Origin: Gonioctena quinquepunctata
Lineage: Eukaryota > Arthropoda > Insecta > Coleoptera > Chrysomelidae
Assembly (NCBI GenBank): GCA_018342105.1
Contig: JAFIRS010004563.1
Location: forward strand, 18,354 to 82,353
DNA length: 64,000 nucleotides
Reading direction: 5' to 3'
Positions 44,640-56,638 of this stretch are shown one piece after another. The notes beneath the pieces are model-generated. The model was not told the DNA's origin. It was given only the letters and a program-made list of their open reading frames with translations, and ran no database searches. Every line of letters starts with the position of its first letter. Within the stretch, counting starts at the first letter, position 1. The position numbers and the translations under genes were made by a program.

Positions 44640-45600
44640 CCGCGTATACCTTGAATTTTTGGGGATAGGACAAAATGATGTTTTTGTAAAAAATTCATGA
44701 ATTCAAGATGGCGGCTCCACGATGACAACGTGTTTTGTTATTATGGACCGATTCCATTCAAAATTAGTATGTGGGTTTTTTGGTGTCGGAGATTATCAAT
44801 TCTTGTCAGAATTCAATGAGATTGCCGATTTCATGGATGACTAAAAATAATTCAATAAAAATGATCAAAAAAATGTAATACAGACTTTCATACAAATACA
44901 CTAAAAAAAAAATCATTTCTTTGTTTGACCTAGGTTATTTTGAGAGTAGGAGATTCAAAAGCTTGCTGCGAATATAAAATAGGTATTCTTGCGCGGCAAT
45001 ATTTTGAATCTGCCATTCACAGAATAACCTAGGTGAAACAATTAAGGAAATTATTTTTTCCTTTTTGGTGATTGTCTTGAAAGTTTTGTTTCAATATTTT
45101 TTTACAAGCTTCTATTTCTCTTCAAATTTGTATGTATATTTAGTTCAAATCTTGCAAGTGAATTTTGACCCACTAGTTGTCCGATTAACGTGAAATTTGG
45201 CAGGTGTTTATAATTCCAGTGATAATACTTCATGGAATTTTTGCTAAAGAAAAAATCAAATGTCGGCTCCAATATGGCGGACATTTTGTCGGTTGATTCT
45301 ATTCAAAATTGTTATGTGGGTGTTTTTGGGGTCGGAGATCATGATTTTTTCGTCAAAATCCACGATTTCAAGATGACTACGAGTTTGGTGATTATAGCCC
45401 GATTCCATTCAAAATTGGGGTGTGGAGGTTTTTGTCGGAAATCATGATGTTTTTGTCGAAATTCATGAATTCAAGATGGCGACGTGTTTTGTTATTATGG
45501 CCCGATTCCATTCAAAATTGTTTTTTTGGTGTCGGAGATTATCAATTTCTGTCAGAATTCGATAAGATGACGGATTTCATGAATGACTAGGAATAATCGA
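44640..45600 (+). repeat. ~130-bp minisatellite units with AAGATGGCGRC word
   Basis: Units at 44640-44860 and 45230-45600 share TTCATGAATTCAAGATGGCG, GGCCCGATTCCATTCAAAATT and GGTGTCGGAGATTATCA. They flank and separate the two palindromic MITEs. Same family as 37755-38100 in the other orientation. Confidence 0.8.
44889..45078. mobile_element. Palindromic MITE, copy 1
   Basis: Arms share ATACAAATACACTAA..., GTTTGACCTAGGTTAT and GATTCAAA, reversed at ~45010-45060. About 190 bp with a short core of GCGGC words. Confidence 0.75.
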
Positions 45601-45607
45601 GGAAAAA

Positions 45608-45840
45608 TGACTTTTTTCATATACAAATGCACTAAAGAGAAAAAAATTATTTCTTCAATTGTTTGACCTAGGTTATTCTGTGAGTAGCAGATTCAAAATT
45701 TTGCCGCACATGAATACTTTTTTCATATTCGCGGCCAACCTTTTGAATCTGCTATTCAGAGAATAACCTAGGTCAAAAAATTTGAGAACTTATTTTTTCC
45801 TCTGTAGTGCATTTGTATAAAAGCTTGTCTTATTTTTTTT
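45608..45840. mobile_element. Palindromic MITE, copy 2
   Basis: Same arms as copy 1 but more complete: ATACAAATGCACTAAAGAG to GTGCATTTGTATAAAAGCTT, with GACCTAGGTTATTCT...AGAATAACCTAGGTC paired inside. The outer word AAGCTTGTCTT on the right matches the ends of 20148 and 37240-37650. Confidence 0.85.
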
Positions 45841-46451
45841 TATAATTTTTTTTCTTCGAATATTTAAAGGTTTTTGAATCCATGACAATACTCCTCAGTG
45901 GAAAGTATTTTGGCGACAATTGTAACGTGCGACCCATAAAAACACGTTACACTATTGATTTCAGAAATGAAATCTGTTATGTCAAGTTATTTCCAAAGTA
46001 TTCTTTTGGAAAAATTTGATTCCGCTACTGAATTATTAAAAACTGTTCATGAATATCTTTGGATAAATGTTATTTGGATCTAATGATTTTATTTTGTTCC
46101 AGGTAAGTTCGGAAAGAAAATCAATCTACCACTTCTAGAAACATAAACCGTAAGTAAGTGACTTCAAACCGGAAAAATAAACTGAGTAAAAATATTCCTT
46201 CTCTCACTTACAAACACACACCCTCATAACAGGGTAAGTGGTACGATAGGATATCCTCCGTTATTGGGTATCCTAACTTTTTTTATTGAGAGTTATTTCG
46301 AATTTAGACGCGCATATTGCCACTGGGTTGCCTGGTTCAGGCCTGGCGATATATCTGGAAAATTCATCTATTTCTGTGGTTTTTGCCATTTTTTGCGAAT
46401 AACTACTAGAATACGAATTTTCAGGAAAAAATCACAAGTAGGTAATTTCTT
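45841..46451. other. Spacer, nothing recognised
   Basis: AT-rich, no gene seen. Confidence 0.5.
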
Positions 46452-47219
<768 letters not shown>

Positions 47220-47698
47220 AGGTAAGTGTCCGTATTTTCGTCAGCAGAAGCCATAAGGCTAGCCGTTTCTTATTTTCGTTATACCATTGAATGTATTGAG
47301 TAGGACTCTTCTACAGTGAAATTTTGAAAAACCTTAGGCCTCAATGCATTTTTCATTTATTTCAAGACTTTGGTTTTATTTATTCCAATTGAATGAATAT
47401 ATTGAAAATACCATCTATCTTTAACTTCGTCAGTTTTATGCCTTATTATCGGCATGTTAGTCCCTATTATCATCATATTTCTTAGAAAATATACTTGTAT
47501 TGCTGACAAGCAACTGTTTTGATAATAATTTAAGATCACACGTCGTTAGGAGAAATAACAAGTGACAAGCATTGTTGCCGGATGTTTAAGGATTTCTCTC
47601 AAGTCAGCAGATTTTATATTAGGTCAAAATTAATACAATAAAAAATCTTTCAAAACTGACGAAATTATGTTTACCGACGAAAATAGGGACACTTACCT
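47220..47698. mobile_element. Candidate MITE with 24-bp TIRs
   Basis: AGGTAAGTGTCCGTATTTTCGTCA (47220-47243) is matched by the complement of 47675-47698 with two mismatches. The interior (479 bp in all) has no transposase and the flanks show no obvious target duplication. Superfamily unknown. Confidence 0.65.
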
Positions 47699-47726
47699 CA
47701 AATGACTCCTTATGAAATCTATATAA

Positions 47727-48084
47727 TATAAAAACTTTTTAACAAAAAATTAAGCCGACGAAATACGGAACAGAAAAGTAAAAAATAAAATAAACCTTAG
47801 TATCAATAACTAAGCTCCTAAACTAATGTAAGTAACTAATTTTGAGTCGCCGCCAAACAAACAAGCAAATGAATTAGGTAAGGCGTAAAATGCGCGGTGA
47901 CATTCTGATAATTTTTTGAAATAATTTAATGATCTTCGTTGATTGTTCGTTTGGCGCCGACTCAAAATTAGTTACTTACATTAGTTTAGGAGCTTAGTTA
48001 TTGAGACTAAGAAGGTTTATTTTATTTTTTACTTTTCAGTTCCGTATTTCGTCGTTTAATTTTTTGTTAAAAAGTTTTTATTTT
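47727..48084. mobile_element. Palindromic repeat, ~150-bp arms, copy 1 (PAL family)
   Basis: Arms share AAAAACTTTTTAACAAAAAATTAA, GACGAAATACGGAAC, CTCCTAAACTAATGTAAGTA and ACTAATTTTGAGTCG in both orientations, meeting near 47905. A second copy in the same orientation lies at 63347-63715. Confidence 0.88.
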
Positions 48085-48370
48085 TCAATTTTTTGTGGCT
48101 GAAGTCTACTAATTACTACCTACTTGTTTTTTGATTACTTTCAAAATACTTACTTACTTACTATTTGTTGTAATATGAATTATTTTTGTTGTTCTGGTTA
48201 GTTTATTTCATTACTTTATATATCATTCCATCCTCTCATAGAATATCATGATTGTAACGGATGTGGAATAAAAATAATGACAGTAGCGATCTGTCATTGT
48301 CAACTATATATGTGTGTGCCAATGTTCACAAGTGAAAAATCAATTGTCCCCTATTTTTCTACCCGTAAGG
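48085..48370 (+). repeat. Right flank shared with the 63.7-kb copy
   Basis: Collinear with 63716-64000 (CTACTAATTACTA, TTGTTGTTCTGGTTAGTT, ATTCCATCCTCTCATAGAAT, GTGCCAATGTTCACAAG...). The repeated unit is therefore larger than the palindrome. Confidence 0.85.
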
Positions 48371-49130
48371 GTGAATAATTTCATTCGAAATACAAATATG
48401 AGGTATACCCTATCTATTTAAAAAAAGAATCATCCAAATCGAAGAACCCAGTACAAAGTTATGCCTGATAGAATCGGTTAACGGACCAGAATTCAGAGGG
48501 AGAGTGATCAATATCCTTCATTTCGCTACCCTTAGGGGTGGATTTCATCTTTTAAATTCAAGTGGGACCAACTTCGAAGTACACCCTATCCACTGAAATC
48601 AGACGTCTCAGTGAAAAGTAATGCGTGATCATACATAAAAAAAAAGTTATAAAAAAAATATACGCGTCGACTAGAGAACCTCCTCCTTTTTGGTTTCTTC
48701 GGTTGAAAAATTAATTGCAATTTATGTTGCTATGCGCATAACTGGAAAACGGCTGGACCGATTTCGCTATTGTCCAAAGAAGGTTTCCAGGAAAAACAAA
48801 TTTAAAAGTTGCCCGGAAAATTGGAAAATTCAGGAAATTGCTTTTTATATGGGATTTTTGTATAAACTCAAGTCTATAACTCACGATTCGAATGATGGAC
48901 ATGCGTAATTATTTTTTTGTTTTATTCTTTATGACCCTGAGAAAAATTTCAGGTAAAAAACCGGACAATTACAAAGAAAAGTCGGAAAATTCGGAAAAAC
49001 TGCAAAAATCATAACTGTCGATAGGAACGACATTTTTGGTTGATTCACGGGATAACGGGAAGCGGACAGAGTCACAGGCATAACTTGTAAATGTAAATGA
49101 TAAAATGCACTAAGTCATTATGTATATATA
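48371..49130 (+). other. Helitron/SINE-like interior sequence
   Basis: Contains AGAGAACCTCCTCCTTTTTGG (48674 region) and ACGGCTGGACCGATTTCGCT (about 48748), words widespread in insect non-autonomous repeats. Also two CTACCC...AAGGGTG boxes (48361, 48530). Low-confidence assignment; it may belong with the Helitron-like end at 51942. Confidence 0.35.
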
Positions 49131-50741
49131 CAGTGTGTCTCATTTCTCATGGAAATACCCCCGTATCTTCCGTGATTACTGAAGTAGAATTATGTAATTG
49201 TAAGTGACATACACTGCGCGCCTGGTGCGATGGATATTTTGATTTTTGCGAAAAATATTATAAGGGAGCAAGATATGCTCAAAATTCTTACGGATTCGTG
49301 ATTATGACATGAACTTTAGTACCAATCCATATTTTCGCTGAAAAATTCTCAGTTCTCAAAAATCCCAATTTGTCCCACTCCTCATGGAAACACCCCCGTA
49401 TCTTCCGTAATGATTGGACTGGAATTCTGAAACTATCACGATCATTAGGTTTACCGGAGATGATGCTGAATAGTTTCTGGGGTTGACCTGAGTGATACAT
49501 AATGCGCGCCAGGGGCGATTGAAATGCTGATTTTTGCGAAAAAATATATTAGGAGGCGGGATGAACGGGATTTTACTGATTCGTGATTAGGACATCAAAT
49601 TTATAACCGATAGGCATCTTTGCTGAAGGGTATTTCAATTCAGAAAAATTCAAATTTTCCCACGATAGGTAGATATACAGGAAATGAGTCTCAATAATAT
49701 CTGGAGTGAAATTTGCTGAGCTACCAGAGGGGAGTACAAAAATATGGATTTTTTGAGGGGAGTATTGAACTTCATTTCCGAAAACATCAGAAAATCGAAA
49801 AAAGTGTTCAGAAGGAACGAAACAAGTCAGACTATGTTGTTGAAGCATATCTCAAAAAAATATCCTTTTTTTTTCTATTAATTATTATTCCTTAAAGAAA
49901 CAACGCCTAGAGAAACTCAATGTAGCAATATTTCTCAATAATACTGCATTATCAGTGATAAATATCACTCGATATCACGTTCTGCAGTTATAAACTCTGC
50001 AAACATCGTTCTATCCATCGCCCCTGGCGCACAGTGTATGTCACACAGGTCATCCCGAGAAGAGATCTAGACTCAAAACTCGGTATATCTAACGATCGCG
50101 AACATTTCAGAATTCTCCTTCAATAATTATGGAAGTTACGGGGGCGATTCCATGGAGACAAATTCGGATGTTTCAGAACTGAACATTTTTCGACGAAAAT
50201 ATGGATTGGTACTGGTTGATGTCCGGATCCCGAATCCGTTAGAATTTTGAGGCCTATCTTGCCCCCTTATATTATTTTTCTCAAAAATTAATAAATTCAT
50301 CGCCCCTGGTGCGCAGTGTATGTCACTCAGATTAACCTCAGAAGAGCTTTAGACTTATCCTCGGTATATTTAACGATCGTGAGAATTATAGAATTCTACT
50401 CCAATAATTACGGAAGTTAAGGGGGCGTTTCCATGGGAAGTGAGACAAATTCAGATTTTTCAGCGAAAATATAGATTTGCACTGGAGTTGATGTCCTGAT
50501 CACGAATCCGTGAGAATTTTGAGCCTATCTTGCCCCCTTATATTATTTTTCGCAAAAATCATTATATTCATCCCCCCTTGGAACGCAGTGTATGTCATTC
50601 AGGTCAACCCCATCAGATAATTTAGGCTCATCCCCAGTATATCTACCGATCGTGTGAATTACAGAATTTTACTCCAATAATTACGGAAGATACGGGGTAC
50701 GGAAGCTACGGGGGTGTTTCCATGAGAAGTGAGACACACTG
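49131..50741. mobile_element. Foldback-type element with ~230-290-bp subunits (FB2)
   Basis: Ends are CAGTGTGTCTCATTTCTCAT (49131) and its near-complement ending GAGACACACTG (50741). Each arm has two to three subunits: CCCCCGTATCTTCCG at 49157 and 49390 in the left arm, inverted counterparts near 50145, 50420 and 50709 in the right arm. Each is linked to CAGTGTATGTCA, CGCCCCTGG and CTTGCCCCCTTATATTATTT words. No core gene. The right end directly abuts the deubiquitinase coding sequence. Target duplication not evident. Confidence 0.8.
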
Positions 50742-51088
50742 TTTATAACTTCCCCAAATTATTAGTAATTCAGTTGAAACGATTTTCGCCAATGGAGAGA
50801 TTTATGGGAAAATCAAATGTCACCATCGACTTTCCTGTTGAAAGATTTGATATGAGTAATTATGCAGCAGATAATGTAGCTCCGTGTCGATACAACTTGT
50901 ATGCTGTGTCCAACCATAGTGGAACAACTCATAGCGGACACTACACGGCTTACTCTAAGCACCCTTATGCAGGCAAATGGCACAAGTACAATGACTCCAG
51001 AATATCACCGATATCACCGAAATCCCGTATAAGTGGAGAAGCATTCGTCCTCTTCTATGAGCAAGAGGGCACCAAATCATACCTTTAA
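50742..51088 (+). CDS. USP2-like ubiquitin carboxyl-terminal hydrolase, C-terminal part
   Basis: Intact reading of ~116 codons ending at TAA 51086-51088. It opens FPKLLVIQLKRFSPMERF, the beta strand before the fingers-palm boundary. Then comes NLYAVSNHSGTTHSGHYTAY (His of the catalytic triad in HSGHY), KWHKYNDSRISPI (third catalytic Asp/Asn) and AFVLFYEQEG at the end. Such enzymes cleave isopeptide bonds of ubiquitin conjugates. Length and order fit the last exon of a USP2/USP8/USP21-type peptidase of ~300-350 residues; the Cys box is not in this window. The coding start is cut by FB2 at 50741, whose last bases happen to continue the frame. It may be the true last exon with a TE-modified acceptor, or a captured fragment. 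No damage in the frame. Confidence 0.85.
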
Positions 51089-51160
51089 TTGACCATTATT
51101 ATTTTTATCATTATTGTTACTGTCTCAGTTATTGTTGTTCTTTATCTCTAGGCATAACTC

Positions 51161-51166
51161 AATAAA
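51161..51166 (+). terminator. Polyadenylation signal of the USP gene
   Basis: AATAAA, 73 bases after the stop codon. Confidence 0.6.
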
Positions 51167-51179
51167 GCCAAAAATCACA

Positions 51180-51830
51180 AAATCTCAAAATCAAAATATT
51201 TCAATACACTGAAAAATAAAAAAAATAAAAATCAAACAAAAAAAAACTCACAAAATATCAAATTCAACCAAAAAAAAACAACAAAATAACAATTCTAAAA
51301 CCAAACCAACAAAAATCAATCCAGAAACAAATTAAAGAAAAACAGAAACAAAACGCAATAAAATCCACAAGAAACACGAACAGACAGACAAACACACAGA
51401 CAAACAAACGAAATACGAATCCCAATACCCACTAATAAAACAATAGTTTCTTTCAGTATTACAACAAGTAATTTAAGGACACATTATAAAATCAAATACA
51501 AAACAAAGGAAATGAAATAATTAGAAATGTAAAGTTCATGTGCAGTTTTTAGGTTTTCTGCGGTTTCCCGCCGAATGGCATGAACTAACAGGAGGAAAAG
51601 AAAGAGCCGCAGCTCTCCTCACCACTCCACAAAATTCCAAATCAGTTAGAAAATTAAAACTGTAAACAGAAAGGAAAAATAAAATATATAGCGGTCCATG
51701 GAAAGAACGGGGAGTTCTATAACAGGGACGTAGGGAAAAATTTCGAAATAAAATAAAAATAAGAAAACTGTAAACGAAATACCTGAATAAAATTTCTTTT
51801 GATTGATTGATTAGGCATAACCTAGATGGA
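51180..51830 (+). other. A/C-rich stretch and LINE 3'-tail-like sequence
   Basis: 51185-51420 is A-rich and ends in ACAGACAGACAAACA. 51520-51812 contains AATAAAATTTC followed by GATTGATTGATT (51801-51812), the form of a LINE 3' end with a simple tail. No reverse transcriptase remains. Confidence 0.4.
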
Positions 51831-51904
51831 ACAACACAAAGAAAAACAGAGGAAAAAAAATCTACGCGGATGAATGTTTTCAGGATGAAAAATATAGGGA
51901 ATAT

Positions 51905-51942
51905 GGAAATTTGGACAGGACAACGTCTGTCGGGTCAGCTAG
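51905..51942 (+). mobile_element. Helitron-like 3' end
   Basis: GACAACGTCTGTC can form a short hairpin, and the sequence ends GTCAGCTAG before T, i.e. CTAG-T as in Helitron CTRR-T termini. Similar GTCGGGTCAGCTAGT ends occur in insect Helitrons from memory. The 5' TC end was not located. Confidence 0.45.
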
Positions 51943-52763
51943 TATGAAATAAAACTATGCTTCTAACAATAATCAATTTTAATTTATTGATTCTAATATA
52001 TCATCAAATATCAACATGCAGACAGGTCTACGAGCGCATCAGCCCACTTTTTATTTTGTCACTATTTTGACAGCCGACTTTGGAAAAGAACTGCTCCCAT
52101 TGGGATCATAAAACGGTTAGCTAATACCGGTATCAAATGGTATTTTCGATTTGGTTGATGCAATGTCAATTTCTAATTTCTCTATAGATTTGTTCGATTT
52201 GTGTATACTATATCTGATCACTTTTCCCTGTGATACGCTCATGTGATTCGGGCACTCGACAAACACTGAATACATGAATTCTCATTGTACAATTAGCGGT
52301 TTGGATTGAGGTTATGTTGGTAGCACACAATGGAGCTGTTGTATTCCATTCGGGAGAAAACTCTCTGTCTGATCGATGTTGCACTACTGATTAGTGCTCT
52401 TGAATCTCTAGAATATCGCTGAAAAGTAGATGACATTTATGTTTTTTGGATAATTTCAAAAATTTTGACAACAGTTCATATCATTTGCAGTGCAATGAAA
52501 TTTCTTGTGACGGTGAACTATTTATGGAAATCGGCGGATGAGGGCGCCACCGTTTTTTGCAAATAGCGAAAAGAGAAGTTATCAACACTATTTAAATGTT
52601 GTGTTACATTTTTATTTATGCGTTTAATAACATTTAATAACATTTAGGGTAGTATTCACACAGCAAATCGTGAAAATAACACGATATTGTAAGAATATAA
52701 ACATCACTCTTCTCAATAGTTCAGTTCATCTCCGATAGGGGTCGTATCAGGATCTTATCAAGT
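51943..52763. other. Spacer, nothing recognised
   Basis: Promoter-like or coding signals not seen; AT-rich. Confidence 0.5.
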
Positions 52764-52890
52764 ATTTTCATAGCTATCAAAAATTGACAATCACAAATTT
52801 TCAGGACAATTTTATGGGATTAGGAATGGGTAAAGGGTTATAAATCTGTATGGAGCTGGGAGAAATTATTCTTTACTTTTTAATTCGTGG
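52764..52890 (+). repeat. Second copy of the 4.35-kb dispersed repeat, one arm only
   Basis: AAGTATTTTCATAGCTAT, ACAAATTTTCAGGAC, then GGGATTAGGAATGGG... to ATTATTCTTTACTTTTTA match 4356-4545. Confidence 0.7.
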
Positions 52891-52893
52891 TAT

Positions 52894-52898
<5 letters not shown>

Positions 52899-52926
<28 letters not shown>

Positions 52927-52988
52927 CATTACAATATATTATATATATATATATATATTACAATATATTATATATATATAATATATTG
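52899..52988. repeat. (TA)n microsatellite, edge of TAB copy C
   Basis: TA runs with two CATTACAATATA interruptions. Confidence 0.95.
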
Positions 52989-54452
52989 TAATGTAATGAT
53001 GATTGTAAAAACAATTGTTGATAATTTCGCCCTGCTTTGGGAAATAAATTGATATGATATGTGATAGATAATTATTTTCGTCACTGTTTTCTCGTCACGT
53101 TGCTGCCAATTGTGATTACCCTTTCTTACCACGACTAAACTCAGTTGGTACGCCTTTCGTCTCAGATAGCCGGTACTGGCAATAGAGCCACTGCCCTGTC
53201 TTGATGTCTTTTTCAATTCAGTGTTTATAGGTGAAATATTTGCATGTCATTGTGGAAAATAAACAAGAACCTGTCAAAAACAATTATTTCCTTTATTCAG
53301 GAAAACTTTTATTTGCCTGGCCTGAGATAGATAACTTATACTTTTATCAATTGACAAATTTTCATAGAAAATAATGAGAAACAGTGATCGATACAGTATA
53401 CATAACCTCACTTTTTCTTTGGGTTGGAAGAATTATTCTATAGTTCAATACCAAAATAAATAGAGTTCTTCAGATATGATACGAGTTACGTTGTATAGTG
53501 ATTCAGTTTGTGATGTGCACTAAAAAAGTTTATACCTGGAGCTGGAACTGCCGCTGTTACAATACATGCCAATAATCTGAAATCCTTCTTCAATCCACTA
53601 CTCTCAGGAACTCTCCATTACAAAAGGAACCATACAAATCCCCAGAAATCAGCTTGGAAACAGTTTTATGTGGAGTACATAAAAGGTAATCTTGTTTTCT
53701 CCTATTTATTTGTGTCGAAATTCTCTTGAGGTTGAATTGGTTAGTTTATTATAGACGAACTACCTTGTATTCGTGAAAATCTTGAAAAAATTGCTCCTAA
53801 AATTTGTACGTGGCGTCGTTTTCTAAAATTTTTTCAATCTCCTCCAGCTTTGTTATATCATATCCTGGATACCATTTCTGTTTTGTCCATTTCATCAGAA
53901 TTTTCAAACTCACTCATTTGGGGTTATTTGAAAAAACTTATGAACTTTTATATTCTACATTTCTTATTAACTAAATACAATCTTTAATTATAATTGTCTT
54001 TGACATTTCTCAGTTCTTCTTTTCCACAATTTCAAATCTTTCATCTGACCATACTGTTCCCTGATTGGCTATTGTCATCAAGACGTTTGTTGTTTTCCCA
54101 TTGGCTATTTTTAGTTAGATACAATTTCATATACTGTATGTTTCAAGCTTATAATTTTGTTGATCACATTTAATTCAGAATGATTTTATAAATCTAGACT
54201 TTTTTGTTGCATTTTGAACAATTATAGGTTGTAATTATTTTGACAATGTATGAAAATGATTGCATTATAGTATTTGCATATTTTTTACCGATCAATATTA
54301 TACAGAGGCTTCATAAAGGAAATATAATCTCAAAAAAATTTAAAGCAATTTCTCATGAACTACTAACTATTAAGTAATTATTATTTTTGTGGTTTATTTA
54401 TGAAATTATTTCTTTTTCATCTTTAAAATATATTACTGGTCCTTCCTAACAT

Positions 54453-54456
<4 letters not shown>
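52989..54456 (-). mobile_element. (TA)n-bounded element, copy C (minus strand)
   Basis: Reads on the minus strand from TGTTATGTTAGGAAGG (54456) to the conserved block (53205-53079) and the (TA)n edge. Contains CCAAT boxes, TATAAAAG (53952-53945) and an ATG-led ORF remnant. That remnant begins MSEFENSDEMDK and, after a one-base shift, continues through EIEKILENDATYKF to TAG. It is 1468 bp long, and continuous across the site that is interrupted in copy B. Confidence 0.65.

Positions 54457-54486
<30 letters not shown>
54457..54486. repeat. (TA)n microsatellite, other edge of TAB copy C
   Basis: Pure TA run. Confidence 0.95.
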
Positions 54487-54489
<3 letters not shown>

Positions 54490-56572
54490 AATAATTATAA
54501 ATATAATCTGAATCGAGAAATAACTCATTATGGAATCCCCTGAAAAAAAAACATTGATAAACCATTATCGCAGTTTCAAGGAGTAAATGTTTTCTGAATG
54601 ATTACTGTCTAGTGTTGTTGAAAAGAAAATAATCTCAAAACATTCGCAGATTTTACCATCATTACATTAAATATCTAGGCCAACTTGAACATTGGAATTC
54701 AATTTTATTTCCCACTAAAAAAATTGTTGACCTCGGTACGAACGAGGCGTACAGACAGTGCCGCATCTTAGTTTTCGATGCCTTGTGCTGGTCCATGATT
54801 GATACACATTCGATGTGAGCTTTAGCATGATAAAATATATAAATTCCACCGAGATTTTTTTCCATCCTGGTACAAATATACTATAATTCCATTTGAATTT
54901 TTATCGGTTTTGAAGGGGAAGAACTTATGTATATGAGGGTATGAAAGGGATTTTTTGTTCGTGTAATTCGAAACAGAAATGGAAAATACTTCCTTTGTTA
55001 ATGTTTCGAAAAATACTGTTTTCAACTTCGGACTCCTGGATTCTCGCGAGTTATCAGTTTTTACTAGAAGAAATTGTGATTTGTGTGATCCCAAATGTTG
55101 TAAGTTTTTTTAAAAAGGATATAAAAAACCCTTTTCTAATTTTTCTTTCGTTGGGTTTCGTCATCCGATTTTTTTTCAATTATGAGTTGCTAGTATCCGC
55201 CAATAGTTATATGTTGAGGTATTACGATTTTTCCAGTTCGTCATTTTTATGTTCAGTTTTCCTTACGTTCAAAGGTCTTGGTGTTTCGCCTGTGATTATT
55301 TCACCACAAATACATAAAACACTCGGAGACATTTGGCTTTCTACCTCTCCATTTCATCATAAATGATATTTCAAACATTTCCCCAAATCCATATTCTCTT
55401 CATGAAACATAATATCTCAACTATATTTGATAGATGTGGGATGTGGGATAATTGGAAATACTGCAATACGCAGTTAATTAATTTTTTGCTATGTTGTATT
55501 GCGACTAACACCAAAAAGTTATTTCTTACCACGTTAGGTTTGGTGTTTTGTTTGCACTCTGATGGGGAGGAGCGATTTGGCCGAGTCCTTCGTGAATATA
55601 TTTTTTGACAAGTAACCATTATTTGAATAAATCATTGTTTTTTTTTATTCAATGGCGGATACCGTTGAACAAATATGGAGTCGCGATAAACCTATAAATC
55701 GATAAAATGTCTACAAGTTTCCTGGCGGCTTATTAGAATAAAAATTCAAGAAAAGTACATATTTGACTCGTTCAGTCACGACTCAATATACTGGCATATG
55801 AACGTATTTATGGTTATAGATGGGAAACTATTTCGAGAGGTTGGTAGACCTTGGGTGCATTTCGCAAGTGAACTAAAGTAAACACTCACCTAATAAATAA
55901 AAATAACTGATAACCCGCGGGGTTGTCAGGGTATGTTATTATAGTTCATAGTGAGTGATTCTGCACCATGAATTTTTGCTGAGACCTTAATACATTTCGA
56001 AAAAGATTTGTTCAACTTTATCGTGGTTCTTTTTTTTATTTATTCAATTATTTATTTAACGTCGGCTTGTTTCTGCGACCATGGCCAATCACCGACGCTG
56101 GTGAGCACATACATTTTTACCGAGTCCTCTCGTGTTTCCAACCAGGGATCTTTCAGGAGCTCAACATCCATAAACTCGGTACCGCCATCTCAACGTCCCA
56201 CAGTGGTTCCGATAGTCAATCTGACAAATTATTTCTCTGATTATTTGTGCAAATATATGGCAGTATCAGCTTGAATTCGTATCAGAATCATAAGGATATT
56301 ATGGTATACTCAACAGAATGTTTGTTTTATTCTGCACACCCTTGTATTATAGGAATTTGAAATGGACATGTCACTTTTCTTATGGAAGTGGGCAACCGGT
56401 CAGATTTTGATGAATGTTCAGTTCCAATTATTTTTTTAGGGCGCAAATTTGTATCATCACGCTAAAGTTGTATCTATACAGGAATTCAGCACGAAGTCTC
56501 ATTTGAAAGAAAACGAAATCTGACATCTCTCTGTCAGAAACCAACTTTCATATTACAGACTGATAATGTGAA

Positions 56573-56574
<2 letters not shown>
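54487..56574. other. Spacer, no recognised gene
   Basis: Open frames of 80-140 codons (e.g. 54941-55366 plus, 55094-54822 minus) overlap on both strands and lack family motifs. A plus frame at 56008-56274 (ends VNLTNYFSDYLCKYMAVSA) has no ATG; unidentified. Confidence 0.4.
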
Positions 56575-56628
<54 letters not shown>

Positions 56629-56638
56629 TAGAGAGAGA
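56575..56638. repeat. (TA)n followed by (GA)n
   Basis: TA to ~56608, then GA-rich to 56638; left edge of FB3. Confidence 0.95.

Noticed and set aside
56008..56274. ORF with signal-peptide-like start
   Set aside because: No ATG, no splice acceptor evidence, and no family motif.
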